From UBA5336 sp039818165 (GTDB taxonomy: Bacteria; Pseudomonadota; Alphaproteobacteria; Caulobacterales; Hyphomonadaceae), in NCBI GenBank assembly GCA_039818165.1, contig JBCBUL010000002.1, positions 124,001-188,000 on the forward strand: a stretch of DNA of 64,000 nucleotides, read 5' to 3'. The position numbers were made by a program, and so were the translations under genes. Each line of letters opens with the position of its first letter. Positions within the stretch are counted from its first letter, which is position 1. This document shows, in pieces, positions 32,755 through 41,296 of the stretch. The notes beneath the pieces were generated by a model. The model had not been told where the DNA came from. It worked only from the letters and a program-made list of their open reading frames with translations, and did no database searches.

Positions 32755-34425
32755 CTAGTGACCAGCTTCCGCCTTCACCACAGGCAGGGTTGAATACTGG
32801 TGGTATGGCGGGGGTGACGACAGGGTCCACTCCAGCGTCGTGGCGCCCTCGCCCCATGGGTTTGCATCGGCCTTGCGACGACGCAGCATGGATTCGATCA
32901 GCAGTAAGAAGAAGACCCCGGTTGCAGCCATCGTAATGATATAGCCGATGGTCGACACATAGTGCCACTGATGGAACGCCTCAGCGTAGTCCACGTAGCG
33001 GCGCGGCATACCGTTCAGGCCCAAGAAGTGCTGCGGGAAGAAGATCACGTTCGAGCCAATGAACATCAGCCAGAAGTGAACTTGCGCCAGCGCGCGATTG
33101 TACTTCACGCCGAACATCTTCTCGTACCAATAGTACCAGCCTGCAAACAGACCGAACACGGCGCCGAGCGACAGCACGTAGTGGAAGTGCGCCACGACAT
33201 AGTACGTGTCATGCAGGACATGGTCGATGCCGGCATTGGCGAGCACCACACCCGTCACACCGCCGACGGTGAACAGGAAGATGAAGCCAATCGCCCAGAG
33301 CATGGGCACTTTGAAGTCGATGGAGCCACCCCACATGGTCGCGATCCAGGAGAAGATCTTGATGCCCGTGGGTACGGCAATGATCATCGTCGCGGCCACG
33401 AAGTAGGTTTTCAGATCCAGACTCATGCCCACCGTATACATGTGGTGCGCCCACACGATGAAGCCGATCACGCCGATCGAGACCATGGCGTAAGCCATGC
33501 CGAGATAGCCGAAGATCGGCTTCTTGGAAAAGGTCGACACGATGTGGCTGATAATGCCGAAGGCCGGCAGGATCATGATGTACACTTCCGGGTGACCGAA
33601 GAACCAGAACAAGTGCTGGAACATAACCGGGTCGCCGCCGCCTTCCGGCACGAAGAATTGCGAGCCGAAGTTCCGGTCAGTCAGCAGCATGGTCAGCGCG
33701 CCTGCCAGCACTGGCAGAGACAAGAGCAGCAGCACAGCCGTGATCAGGATGGCCCAGGCGAACAGCGGCATCTTGTGCATGGTCATGCCCGGTGCGCGCA
33801 TGTTCAGGATCGTCACGATGTAGTTGATCGCACCCAGGATCGAGGCAATGCCCGCTGTGTGCAGCGACAGGATGACGAGATCCATAGCTGGCCCGGGATG
33901 TCCCTTGAGACCGGAGAGCGGCGGATAAAGCACCCAACCGCCACCAAAACCGTTGCCCGACGACCCGCCCGGCACGAACATCGAAATCATCAGGAGGATG
34001 AAGGCCACCGTGGTCAGCCACAGGGAGATGTTGTTCATGCGGGGAAACGCCATGTCCGGCGCGCCGATCATCAACGGCACAAAATAGTTGCCGAAGCCGC
34101 CGATCAGCGCCGGCATCACCATGAAGAAGATCATGATCAGGCCGTGATAGGTGATCAGCGTGTTGTAGAAATGCTTGGCGTTTTCAATCGCCTGGTCGCC
34201 TTCACCGGCTACAAAGTTCAGGAGCGGTCCGATTTCCGGGTTCATCAATTCCCAGCGGATCAGGCCGGACATGCCATAGCCAATGACACCGAAAATCAGG
34301 GCGAATACCAAATAAAGGATCCCGATATCCTTGTGGTTCGTGGAATAGAACCAGCGGACAAAGAAACCCGGCTTGTCGTCATGGCCCGCCTTGGACGGGT
34401 CCAGAGCAATCTCATCCATAGGCAT
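32755..34425 (-). CDS. ctaD: Cytochrome c oxidase subunit I (aa3 type)
   Basis: Catalytic subunit of the terminal oxidase, 556 residues and 12 helices. It reduces O2 to water and pumps protons. Ligands can be read directly: heme a His94 (ITYHGLIM) and His415, heme a3 His413 (VVAHFHYV), CuB His278 (FGHPEVY, with Tyr282 cross-link) and His327-His328 (WAHHMY). The K-channel lysine is in PTGIKIFSW, and the D-channel region is GAPDMAFPRMNN. It starts 3 bases after ctaC. Length is normal. Confidence 0.98.
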   Translation of the reverse strand: MPMDEIALDPSKAGHDDKPGFFVRWFYSTNHKDIGILYLVFALIFGVIGYGMSGLIRWELMNPEIGPLLNFVAGEGDQAIENAKHFYNTLITYHGLIMIFFMVMPALIGGFGNYFVPLMIGAPDMAFPRMNNISLWLTTVAFILLMISMFVPGGSSGNGFGGGWVLYPPLSGLKGHPGPAMDLVILSLHTAGIASILGAINYIVTILNMRAPGMTMHKMPLFAWAILITAVLLLLSLPVLAGALTMLLTDRNFGSQFFVPEGGGDPVMFQHLFWFFGHPEVYIMILPAFGIISHIVSTFSKKPIFGYLGMAYAMVSIGVIGFIVWAHHMYTVGMSLDLKTYFVAATMIIAVPTGIKIFSWIATMWGGSIDFKVPMLWAIGFIFLFTVGGVTGVVLANAGIDHVLHDTYYVVAHFHYVLSLGAVFGLFAGWYYWYEKMFGVKYNRALAQVHFWLMFIGSNVIFFPQHFLGLNGMPRRYVDYAEAFHQWHYVSTIGYIITMAATGVFFLLLIESMLRRRKADANPWGEGATTLEWTLSSPPPYHQYSTLPVVKAEAGH

Positions 34426-34428
34426 GGC

Positions 34429-35415
34429 TTAGCGCTCCTCAGAATTCATGTTGGCAGCAACCTGCGTGGCGGCTGCGGGCAGAACGGCATCAACGAGGGC
34501 GACCGCGCCTTCGAAGTCGCCTTCACGTTTTAACTCGACCCACCGGTCATAGACGTCTTGCGGCACCACACGCACCTCAATCGGCATGTAGGCGTGGTTC
34601 ACACCGCACAGCTCGGAACACTGGCCGTAGAACACGCCCTCTTGCTCCACCAGGAACCAGCCCTGATTGAGCTTGCCGGGCACGGCATCTGTCTTCACGC
34701 CGAAAGCGGGGACCGTCCAGGAGTGGATCACATCAGCAGCAGTGGTCTGGTAGCGGATATAACGGTTGACGGGGATCACCATCGGATAGTCCGTGGCGAG
34801 ATTCACCGGCTTCGTTGCGTAGTCCGACCGGCCCGTGTTGCGGACATAGTCCTCTTCGTCGGTGGACAGGCCCTTGTGTACAGGGTTGGACACGAATGAG
34901 AGCGGATACCCCTCTTCATCCAGCTCATCCATGTACTCGTAGGTCCAGTTCCATTGGTTGCCCTGGGCCTTGATCGTGATCCAGCCTTGCTCGGCAGCTG
35001 CTGGATAGACATTGGGATCATCCATATCGCCGGACAGGGCGATAGCCTCCAGATCGGGCTCTTGCTCAATGTAGAAAAGGTTTGTGAAAGACGGCAGCGC
35101 AATCACGACCAGGATCAACACCGGCACAGCGGTCCAGACGACCTCGACCAGCGTGTTGTGGCTGAATTTGCGTGCTTCCGGATTTGCGCGCTTGTTGTAG
35201 CGCGCCATCACATAGATGAGGAGCGCCGTGACGAAGATCACGATCGCTGTAATGATCCAGAGAAGGAAGCTGTCAAAGAACTGAAGACGCTCGGCAATGC
35301 GAGTTGCCGGCTCTTGCAACGACAAGGCGCCCGGCGTGGGGGCACCAACCATGGCATGGGCCGATGCGGCGGTCGTCATCGCCGCGAGACCTGTAAGAAT
35401 TCCGCGCAGAGGCAT
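34429..35415 (-). CDS. ctaC: Cytochrome c oxidase subunit II
   Basis: A 328-residue subunit with an N-terminal signal sequence (ILTGLAAMTTAASAHA), two membrane helices (about 47-70 and 88-112) and a periplasmic cupredoxin domain. The CuA site is complete: His231 (DVIHSWTVP) and CSELCGVNHAYM with Cys266, Cys270, His274 and Met277. It accepts electrons from cytochrome c. The WNWTYEY aromatic patch is present. An AGGAG ten bases upstream supports the ATG at 35415; the frame continues to 35505 but without a signal-like start. No heme c motif is fused at the C-terminus. It is the first gene of the operon. Confidence 0.96.
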   Translation of the reverse strand: MPLRGILTGLAAMTTAASAHAMVGAPTPGALSLQEPATRIAERLQFFDSFLLWIITAIVIFVTALLIYVMARYNKRANPEARKFSHNTLVEVVWTAVPVLILVVIALPSFTNLFYIEQEPDLEAIALSGDMDDPNVYPAAAEQGWITIKAQGNQWNWTYEYMDELDEEGYPLSFVSNPVHKGLSTDEEDYVRNTGRSDYATKPVNLATDYPMVIPVNRYIRYQTTAADVIHSWTVPAFGVKTDAVPGKLNQGWFLVEQEGVFYGQCSELCGVNHAYMPIEVRVVPQDVYDRWVELKREGDFEGAVALVDAVLPAAATQVAANMNSEER

Positions 35416-35555
35416 GTGTTTATGGCTCCTGTTGATGCCATTCGATGTACAGTGGCTGTCGATACGTGGCGAGCGCAAAACCCGCACATTATTGTCGCAC
35501 AACAAGGCGATCGGCCCGATGTGTGTTAAGAAAGACCAAAAGACGGAGGACTGTT

Positions 35556-36119
35556 ATGCTGAGATTTCTGACCTTGGGTGCCGTTTCCGCACTGGCCATG
35601 GCCCTGCCCGCATCCGGACAAGCTGTGATCATCGGCGGTGGACTCGCCAAAGACTGCTTCATGAAGGTTCAGGCGCAGTCGTCGCGTTTCATCGAAGTTG
35701 AGCGTACTTGCACGCGCGCGCTCGAATCCGAAACCATGACCCGGTCAAACCGCGCGGCCACCTATGTCAATCGCGGCATCATACGGATGCGCGCCGGCAA
35801 TTACGATTCGGCCCTCACAGACTATGATCGAGCAATCAATATGGAAGAAGAGCTCGGCGCGGCTTACCTCAATCGTGGCGCAGCCTTCATCCTGAAGGGC
35901 GACTTCGCGGCGGCAAGGACGTCCCTCGACTGGGCGATTGCGCTGGAAACAAACGATCTGCATGCGGCGCACTATAATCGCGCCATTGCCCGCGAGCGGA
36001 CAGGCGACGTAACTGGCGCATACTACGACTTCATCACGGCAAGTGAGTTGAAACCAGACTGGCCCTTGCCGCTTCGCCAGTTGGAGCGCTTCACGGTTAC
36101 GGGCGACCCGGATGCCTAG
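35556..36119 (+). CDS. Exported TPR-repeat protein
   Basis: A 187-residue protein with a signal sequence (MLRFLTLGAVSALAMALPASGQA) and about three tetratricopeptide repeats. These include AATYVNRGIIRMRAGNYDSALTDYDRAI, AAYLNRGAAFILKGDFAAARTSLDWAI and AAHYNRAIARERTGDVTGAYYDFITA. TPR units form helical scaffolds for protein contacts, here probably in the periplasm. GGAGG six bases before the ATG fixes the start. It is divergent from ctaC and convergent with dnaB, sharing a CTAG stop overlap. Function unknown. Confidence 0.87.
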   Translation: MLRFLTLGAVSALAMALPASGQAVIIGGGLAKDCFMKVQAQSSRFIEVERTCTRALESETMTRSNRAATYVNRGIIRMRAGNYDSALTDYDRAINMEEELGAAYLNRGAAFILKGDFAAARTSLDWAIALETNDLHAAHYNRAIARERTGDVTGAYYDFITASELKPDWPLPLRQLERFTVTGDPDA

Positions 36120-37597
36120 AACTCGTCATCAAGACCGCCGCGGTCCAGGTTGCCAAAGCGAGTGACATTGGCGTCGAACGCCAGCGTCACTTTGCCAATG
36201 GGGCCGTGGCGCTGCTTGCCAACGATGACTTCAGCGGTGCCGTAAACCTGATCCATCCGCTCACGCCAGCGCGCCCACTTCTCACTTGAGTTCGGATCGC
36301 CGGGGTCCGCCTGTGGCTCCGTCCGCTCGAGGTAATAGCTCTCTCGAAACACAAACAGCACGACGTCAGCATCCTGCTCGATCGAACCCGATTCGCGCAG
36401 GTCAGAGAGTTGGGGCCGTTTATCGTCACGCTGCTCCACCTGCCGCGAAAGCTGGGACAAGGCGATGACCGGCACGTCCAGATCTTTCGCCAGGGCCTTC
36501 AACGCCATGGATATCTGGGTGATTTCCTGGACGCGATTGTCGCTGCCCTTGCCGCTCGCACTGGTGATCAGTTGCAGATAGTCAATGATGATCAGGTCGA
36601 GTCCCACGGTCCGGTGAAGGCGCCGGGCGCGGGCGGCAAGCTGGCTGATCGAGAGACCGCCCGTATCGTCGATATGCAGCGGCAAGTTTTGAAGCTCGGC
36701 CACGGCGTCCCGGATCTTGTCGAAATCCTGGGCTTCGAGTTCGCCGGACCGGAATTTGTGGCCGCTGATCCCCGTGCGTTCGGCTATAATCCGCGTTGCA
36801 AGCTGTTCTGCCGACATCTCCAGGGAGAAGAAGGCCACCACGGCGCCATCAACGGTTTTCTTTGAGCCGTCTTCCTGAATTACCCGGCGGCAGGCCGCTG
36901 CAGCATTGTAGGCAATATTGGTCGCAAGCGATGTTTTCCCCATGGAGGGGCGTCCGGCCAGGATGAGCAAGTCAGATTTGTGCAAGCCGCCCAGCTTGTG
37001 ATCGAGGTCATCAAGATGGGTTGCGATCCCCGCGATCTTGCCGTCCCGTTTGAACGCCGCTTCGGCCATCTCGAGAGACTGTCGCACCGCGGTCCCAAAC
37101 TCGGTGAAGCCACGATTGGAAGAGCCACGTTCAGCCAGCGCAAAAAGTTCGCGCTCAGCAACCTCGATCTGTTCACTTCCGCCTTGCCCGGGTTCGGGCT
37201 GCAAGGCCCTCCCGGTGACGCCCGACCCGATATTCAAAAGCGCACGGCGCACGGCCAGATCACGAATGATCCGGGCATAATCCGTTACTTCGGGCCCGAA
37301 GGCCGCGCTCTCAAGAAGGTCCGCAAGGTAAGTCGCGCCGCCAATTGCCGTGAGTTGGTCGGTCCGTTCAAAATGCTCGCGAAGCGTCACTCCGTCGGCC
37401 ACACGCCCTTGCTCAATCAGGCCGGCAGCCGTGGAATAAATTTCCTGGTGCGCTGGTGCGTAAAAGTCTTCCGGACGAATCAACTCGGTGACGCGCTGGT
37501 ACGCGTTGTTGTCGAATAGGATTGCCCCAAGCACAGCCGCTTCTGCAGCCAGATTATTGGGAACGTCTACGGACGGAGTTTCATGATCTTTAGCCAT
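36116..37597 (-). CDS. dnaB: Replicative DNA helicase DnaB
   Basis: Hexameric 5'-3' helicase of the replication fork, 493 residues. The N-terminal domain starts VPNNLAAEAAVLGAILFDNNAY, followed by the linker helix and the RecA-like motor. Walker A is LAGRPSMGKTSLATNIAYNAA; also seen are VAFFSLEMSAEQLATRI, the Walker B LIIIDYLQLI, SRQVEQRDDKRPQLSDLRESGSIEQDADVV, and the arginine finger region. I use the ATG at 37597, where homologous sequence begins; an in-frame ATG at 37645 adds 16 basic residues. No intein is present. Confidence 0.96.
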   Translation of the reverse strand: MAKDHETPSVDVPNNLAAEAAVLGAILFDNNAYQRVTELIRPEDFYAPAHQEIYSTAAGLIEQGRVADGVTLREHFERTDQLTAIGGATYLADLLESAAFGPEVTDYARIIRDLAVRRALLNIGSGVTGRALQPEPGQGGSEQIEVAERELFALAERGSSNRGFTEFGTAVRQSLEMAEAAFKRDGKIAGIATHLDDLDHKLGGLHKSDLLILAGRPSMGKTSLATNIAYNAAAACRRVIQEDGSKKTVDGAVVAFFSLEMSAEQLATRIIAERTGISGHKFRSGELEAQDFDKIRDAVAELQNLPLHIDDTGGLSISQLAARARRLHRTVGLDLIIIDYLQLITSASGKGSDNRVQEITQISMALKALAKDLDVPVIALSQLSRQVEQRDDKRPQLSDLRESGSIEQDADVVLFVFRESYYLERTEPQADPGDPNSSEKWARWRERMDQVYGTAEVIVGKQRHGPIGKVTLAFDANVTRFGNLDRGGLDDEF

Positions 37598-37707
37598 GCC
37601 CCGTCCTAACCGTGTTTGAACGGCATTTCGCGACTTGACTTTCATCCGTTCTCAGAGGGTTCCCACACTCCACACAGTCTCTCTGACAGACTGAAAATCG
37701 TATCGGC

Positions 37708-37740
37708 AAAAGAAAAGGCCGCGGGAGGATCCCACGGCCT
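37708..37740 (-). terminator. Intrinsic terminator of the rpsF-rpsR-rplI unit
   Basis: On the minus strand AGGCCGTGGGATCCTCCCGCGGCC folds into a GC-rich stem-loop and is followed by TTTTCTTTT. It lies about 32 bases after the rplI stop. Confidence 0.8.
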
Positions 37741-37771
37741 GATCAAAGTTTTTTTGCGGTGCAGAGCCTGA

Positions 37772-38362
37772 CTAGTCTTCTTCCCCACCAGCCAGCGTAT
37801 CGGCCATCTCAGCCTGGGCTTCTGCCATTTCACCAGCTTGCTCTTCATCAATCGCGCGCTGCTCGGCCTGGAGGGTCTCCAGAACATTCTCACCGGCGGC
37901 CTGGCGTTCGGCTTCGTCTGGCGAGCGGGCCACATTGACCTTCACCGTCACAGCCACTTCCGGATGGAGGCGGATATCGACCTCATAGACACCGATCGAT
38001 TTGATTGGCTGATCGAGACGCACTGCGGAACGGCCAATCTTGTGACCGGTTTCCGCTGCCGCTTCGGAAATGTCGCGGGCGCTGACAGAACCGTAGAGTT
38101 GGCCGGTCTCACCAGATTGGCGGATGAGGACGAAGGTTTCGCCTTCAAGCGAATTGGCTTCGGCCTCAGCAGCCGTCCGGGCATCAGCGTTGCGTTGCTC
38201 AATCACTTCGCGCTCAGCTTCGAATCGGCGGCGGTTTTTTTCCGTTGCCAGCAGAGCCTTGCCCTGGGGGATCAGGAAGTTGCGGGCGTACCCGTTCTTG
38301 ACGGACACTTCATCGCCAATGGTGCCGAGTTTCTCAACGCGCTCAAGGAGGATCACTTGCAT
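37772..38362 (-). CDS. rplI: 50S ribosomal protein L9
   Basis: A 196-residue L9. The N-terminal domain is MQVILLERVEKLGTIGDEVSVKNGYARNFLIPQGKA, the exact family signature, followed by the long connecting helix and the C-terminal rRNA-binding domain. It is about 45 residues longer than E. coli L9. The excess is an acidic, alanine-rich tail (EEQAGEMAEAQAEMADTLAGGEED), a feature seen in some alphaproteobacteria. It is the last gene of the rpsF-rpsR-rplI unit. Confidence 0.97.
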   Translation of the reverse strand: MQVILLERVEKLGTIGDEVSVKNGYARNFLIPQGKALLATEKNRRRFEAEREVIEQRNADARTAAEAEANSLEGETFVLIRQSGETGQLYGSVSARDISEAAAETGHKIGRSAVRLDQPIKSIGVYEVDIRLHPEVAVTVKVNVARSPDEAERQAAGENVLETLQAEQRAIDEEQAGEMAEAQAEMADTLAGGEED

Positions 38363-38373
38363 CGGTCTGCCTC

Positions 38374-38643
38374 CTATTTCACAGCAAAGGGAAGAAGCGC
38401 CAGGATGCGGGCGCGCTTGATCGCGCGGGCAAGCTTACGCTGGTTCTTGATGTTCACCGCAGTGATCCGCGACGGGACGATCTTGCCCTTCTCGGAGATG
38501 TACCGCTGGAGCAGCTTTACATCTTTATAGTCGATCTTCGGAGCTTTTGCGCCGGAAAACGGATCGACTTTCCGACGACGGCCAAAGGGACGGCGCGCTG
38601 GCAGATTGGTGATATTCATGCCCGAGGTGTTTTTCGTAGCCAT
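38374..38643 (-). CDS. rpsR: 30S ribosomal protein S18
   Basis: An 89-residue basic protein. It carries PFGRRRKVDPFSGAKAPKIDYKDVKLLQRYISEKGKIVPSRITAVNIKNQRKLARAIKRARILALLPF, the S18 core, which binds next to S6 on the platform of the small subunit. It is 14 bases downstream of rpsF and 11 bases upstream of rplI. Confidence 0.97.
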   Translation of the reverse strand: MATKNTSGMNITNLPARRPFGRRRKVDPFSGAKAPKIDYKDVKLLQRYISEKGKIVPSRITAVNIKNQRKLARAIKRARILALLPFAVK

Positions 38644-38657
38644 GATGTCAGTCTCCC

Positions 38658-39008
38658 CTAGCGCCGGTCGCCGCGATCACCGCGGTCCTTGCGGGACACG
38701 ATCGGCGATGGCTCTTCGTCGAGTTCATCGACGCGAATGGTCAGATAGCGCATGACATCATCGGAAATCCGGTGACGGCGCTCAATCTCGTGGATCGCAT
38801 TGGCCGGTCCGTCGACATTCAGCAGGCTGTAATGGCCCTTGCGCTGCTTGTTGATCGGATAGGACAGATTGCGAAGTCCCCAATATTCCGTCTTGGACAC
38901 TTTTGCGCCCTTGTCGCGGAGAAATTCAGCGAGTTCTTCGGTGAGGGTCTCAGCCTGTGCTGGCGAGATATCAGGTCGCGCAATGACGACGTGTTCGTAA
39001 TACGGCAT
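38658..39008 (-). CDS. rpsF: 30S ribosomal protein S6
   Basis: A 116-residue S6 starting MPYYEHVVIARPDISPAQAE. The KTEYWGLRNLSYPINKQRKGHY segment and the C-terminal MRYLTIRVDELDEEPSP are typical. A GAAAGAGAG ribosome site directly upstream of 39008 fixes the start; the frame runs further upstream but without family similarity. The Arg/Asp/Gly-rich tail (SRKDRGDRGDRR) is charged and flexible. It is the first gene of the operon. Confidence 0.97.
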   Translation of the reverse strand: MPYYEHVVIARPDISPAQAETLTEELAEFLRDKGAKVSKTEYWGLRNLSYPINKQRKGHYSLLNVDGPANAIHEIERRHRISDDVMRYLTIRVDELDEEPSPIVSRKDRGDRGDRR

Positions 39009-39124
39009 TCTCTCTTTCCCAATCGCGGAACGCGGCGCCACAGAGGCGGGAAACCTCCACAACGATGGCTCCTGCCATGGGAGCTCATTCTCCGGGCAGG
39101 ACCGCATTCCAGTGCAAGACGCGG

Positions 39125-39153
39125 CATAAAGCGCAAAGCCACCTGAAAATCAA
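39125..39153 (-). promoter_or_regulatory. Probable promoter of rpsF-rpsR-rplI
   Basis: On the minus strand TTGATT (39153-39148) and TTTATG (39130-39125) are 17 bases apart, about 117 bases before the rpsF start. The preceding GC of the -10 box (GCTTTATG) resembles the alphaproteobacterial sigma-70 preference. Confidence 0.5.
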
Positions 39154-39214
39154 CTGCCTTGCGCTTTTGCCATGCAGGCGATAGCCCCGCCTCAATCATG
39201 AAAGGGAGTCACCG

Positions 39215-40165
39215 GTGACAAAACTGGCCTTCATATTCCCCGGACAGGGCAGCCAATTCATTGGAATGGGGCGGGACCTGGCCGAAGCATACCACGCCGC
39301 AAAGGCTGTTTTCGACGAAGTAGATGACACGCTGGATCAGGACCTTTCTGGCCTGATGTGGGGCGGTGAGCTTGAGGCGCTGACCCTGACGGCGAATACG
39401 CAGCCCGCGCTGATGGCCCATTCGGTTGCAGCCGTGCGCGCACTCGAGGCCGCATTCGACGTACCCGTCACAACGGCCGCCTTTGTGGCGGGTCATTCCC
39501 TTGGTGAGTACAGCGCGCTGGCGGCCTCCGGTGCCCTTTCGATTGCCGATACCGCGCGCCTCCTGCGTATTCGGGGCAACGCGATGCAGGATGCTGTTCC
39601 AGCCGGTGAGGGCGCCATGGCCGCCCTTCTTGGCGCCAGCATAGAGCAAGCTGAAGCCGCCTGCGCCGCTGGACGCGAAACCGGCGGCGTTTGCGAGATT
39701 GCCAATGATAACGCCCCCGGCCAGCTGGTGCTCTCAGGCTCCAAGGCTGCAATCGACGCGGCTTGCGTCCACGCAAAGGACAATGGCGTGAAGAAAGCGG
39801 TTCCGCTTGCCGTGTCAGCGCCATTCCATTGTTCTCTCATGCAGCCTGCCGCAGAGGCCATGGCGGACGCCCTGGCGGATGTGTCGATCTCTGCGCCGTC
39901 CGTGCCCATCGTCGCGAATGTGACGACAAAGCCCACCACGGATCCTTCAGAAATCCGCCAACATCTCATCGATCAGGTGACCGGCCGTGTGCGCTGGACC
40001 GAAAGCGTCCAGTTCATGGTCGCTGAAGGCGTTTCGACCACCGGGGAAGCGGGCGCGGGAAAAGTACTCTCAGTGATGCAACGCCGGATCGAGAAATCAC
40101 TTAACGGGCAAACCCTCGGAACGCCCGAAGACCTCCAGGCATTCGCCTCAACCCTTAAAGGATAG
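39215..40165 (+). CDS. fabD: Malonyl-CoA:ACP transacylase
   Basis: Loads malonate onto acyl carrier protein for fatty-acid synthesis. The 316-residue protein starts MTKLAFIFPGQGSQFIGMGRDLAE. The nucleophile serine is in VAGHSLGEYSALAA, and the catalytic His is in VSAPFHCSLM. The start codon is GTG at 39215, set by AAGGGAG six bases upstream. It heads the fabD-fabG-acpP-fabF block and is divergent from rpsF across about 206 bases. Confidence 0.97.
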   Translation: MTKLAFIFPGQGSQFIGMGRDLAEAYHAAKAVFDEVDDTLDQDLSGLMWGGELEALTLTANTQPALMAHSVAAVRALEAAFDVPVTTAAFVAGHSLGEYSALAASGALSIADTARLLRIRGNAMQDAVPAGEGAMAALLGASIEQAEAACAAGRETGGVCEIANDNAPGQLVLSGSKAAIDAACVHAKDNGVKKAVPLAVSAPFHCSLMQPAAEAMADALADVSISAPSVPIVANVTTKPTTDPSEIRQHLIDQVTGRVRWTESVQFMVAEGVSTTGEAGAGKVLSVMQRRIEKSLNGQTLGTPEDLQAFASTLKG

Positions 40166-40170
40166 CGTCC

Positions 40171-40908
40171 ATGTTCTCACTCGAAGGAAAAACCGCGCTC
40201 GTCACAGGCGCCTCTGGCGGCATTGGACGCGAAATCGCCATGACACTCTCGGCGGCTGGCGCAAAAGTTGCCCTGTCCGGCACGCGCGAGTCCGTTCTCA
40301 ACGAGGTGAAGGATGCCCTGCCCGGTGAGGGCGCCGTGGTGACGTGCAACCTCTATGACGGCGACAGTGTGAATGAGCTCGTCGGCAAGACAGAAGAGGC
40401 CTTCGGCCCCCTCGACATCCTCGTGGCAAATGCTGGGATTACCCGGGACGGGCTGCTTCTGCGGATGAAGGACAAGGATTTCGACGATGTGATCGCCGTG
40501 AACCTCGCCTCCTATTTCCGCCTCAGCAAAACAGCGATCAAGGGTATGATGAAGCGCCGGCACGGTCGGATCATTGGAATCACGTCGATCGTTGGCGTGA
40601 CGGGAAATCCTGGTCAGGCCAATTACTGCGCCTCGAAAGCCGGAATGATTGGCTTCACGAAATCACTCGCCCAGGAAATCGCCAGTCGGGGAATCACCGC
40701 CAATTGCGTGGCCCCAGGATTTATCGAATCGCCCATGACCGACGTTCTGCCAGACGCGCAGAAAGAAGCCCTTCTCGGCCAGATCCCAACCGGGCGCTTG
40801 GGCCAGGGAAGCGATATTGCGGCGGCCTGTCTCTATCTCGCCAGCGACGCAGCGAGCTACGTCACGGGCCAGACCCTGCATGTGAATGGCGGCATGGCCA
40901 TGATCTAA
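40171..40908 (+). CDS. fabG: 3-oxoacyl-ACP reductase FabG
   Basis: An NADPH-dependent short-chain dehydrogenase of 245 residues for the first reduction in fatty-acid elongation. The cofactor motif is VTGASGGIGREIA, the NAG motif is LVANAGITRDGLLLRMKD, and the catalytic Ser, Tyr and Lys are in ITSIVGVTGNPGQANYCASKAG. It follows fabD by 5 bases. Confidence 0.97.
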   Translation: MFSLEGKTALVTGASGGIGREIAMTLSAAGAKVALSGTRESVLNEVKDALPGEGAVVTCNLYDGDSVNELVGKTEEAFGPLDILVANAGITRDGLLLRMKDKDFDDVIAVNLASYFRLSKTAIKGMMKRRHGRIIGITSIVGVTGNPGQANYCASKAGMIGFTKSLAQEIASRGITANCVAPGFIESPMTDVLPDAQKEALLGQIPTGRLGQGSDIAAACLYLASDAASYVTGQTLHVNGGMAMI

Positions 40909-40946
40909 TGGGAGGTGGGCAAGCACAGTGCTGCAGGTTTCATAGC

Positions 40947-40975
40947 TTGTCGCATCGGAGAACTGTGTGCTAACC
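40947..40975 (+). promoter_or_regulatory. Probable promoter of acpP
   Basis: TTGTCGC (40947-40953) and GCTAACC (40969-40975) are spaced 15 bases apart. They resemble the Caulobacter-type housekeeping promoter (TTGACGS, about 11-15 bases, GCTANAWC). A separate promoter would explain the usually higher expression of acpP. It lies 56 bases before the acpP start. Confidence 0.45.
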
Positions 40976-41031
40976 GCAACACCAAGGCCTGAACACAGGC
41001 CCTAATCAGACATCAGAACAAGAGGTGCACC

Positions 41032-41268
41032 ATGTCTGACGTTTTCGAGCGTGTAAAAAAGATCGTTGTCGATAATCTTGACGTTGAAGCCGACAAAGTG
41101 GCCGAGTCTGCCAGCTTCATCGACGACCTTGGCGCCGACAGCCTCGACCTTGTTGAATTGGTCATGGCTTTCGAAGAAGAGTTCAACATCGAGATCCCGG
41201 ACGAAGTACAGGAGAACATCCGTACGGTCGGCGATGCTGTAAAACACATCAACGAGCACGTATCCTAA
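41032..41268 (+). CDS. acpP: Acyl carrier protein
   Basis: A 78-residue acidic helical protein. The 4'-phosphopantetheine attachment serine is in LGADSLDLVELVMAFEEEF. It begins MSDVFERVKKIVVDNLDVEADKV and ends with the DAVKHINEHV helix. It carries growing acyl chains between FabD, FabG, FabF and partners encoded elsewhere. An AGAGGTG site precedes the ATG. Confidence 0.98.
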   Translation: MSDVFERVKKIVVDNLDVEADKVAESASFIDDLGADSLDLVELVMAFEEEFNIEIPDEVQENIRTVGDAVKHINEHVS

Positions 41269-41296
41269 GAATAAGAAACCAGACCTGGGAGGCGGT

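Noticed and set aside
32962..34533. A 523-codon open frame on the plus strand opposite ctaD
   Set aside because: It is an antisense shadow of a strongly conserved gene, rich in His, Gln and Arg, with no family resemblance.
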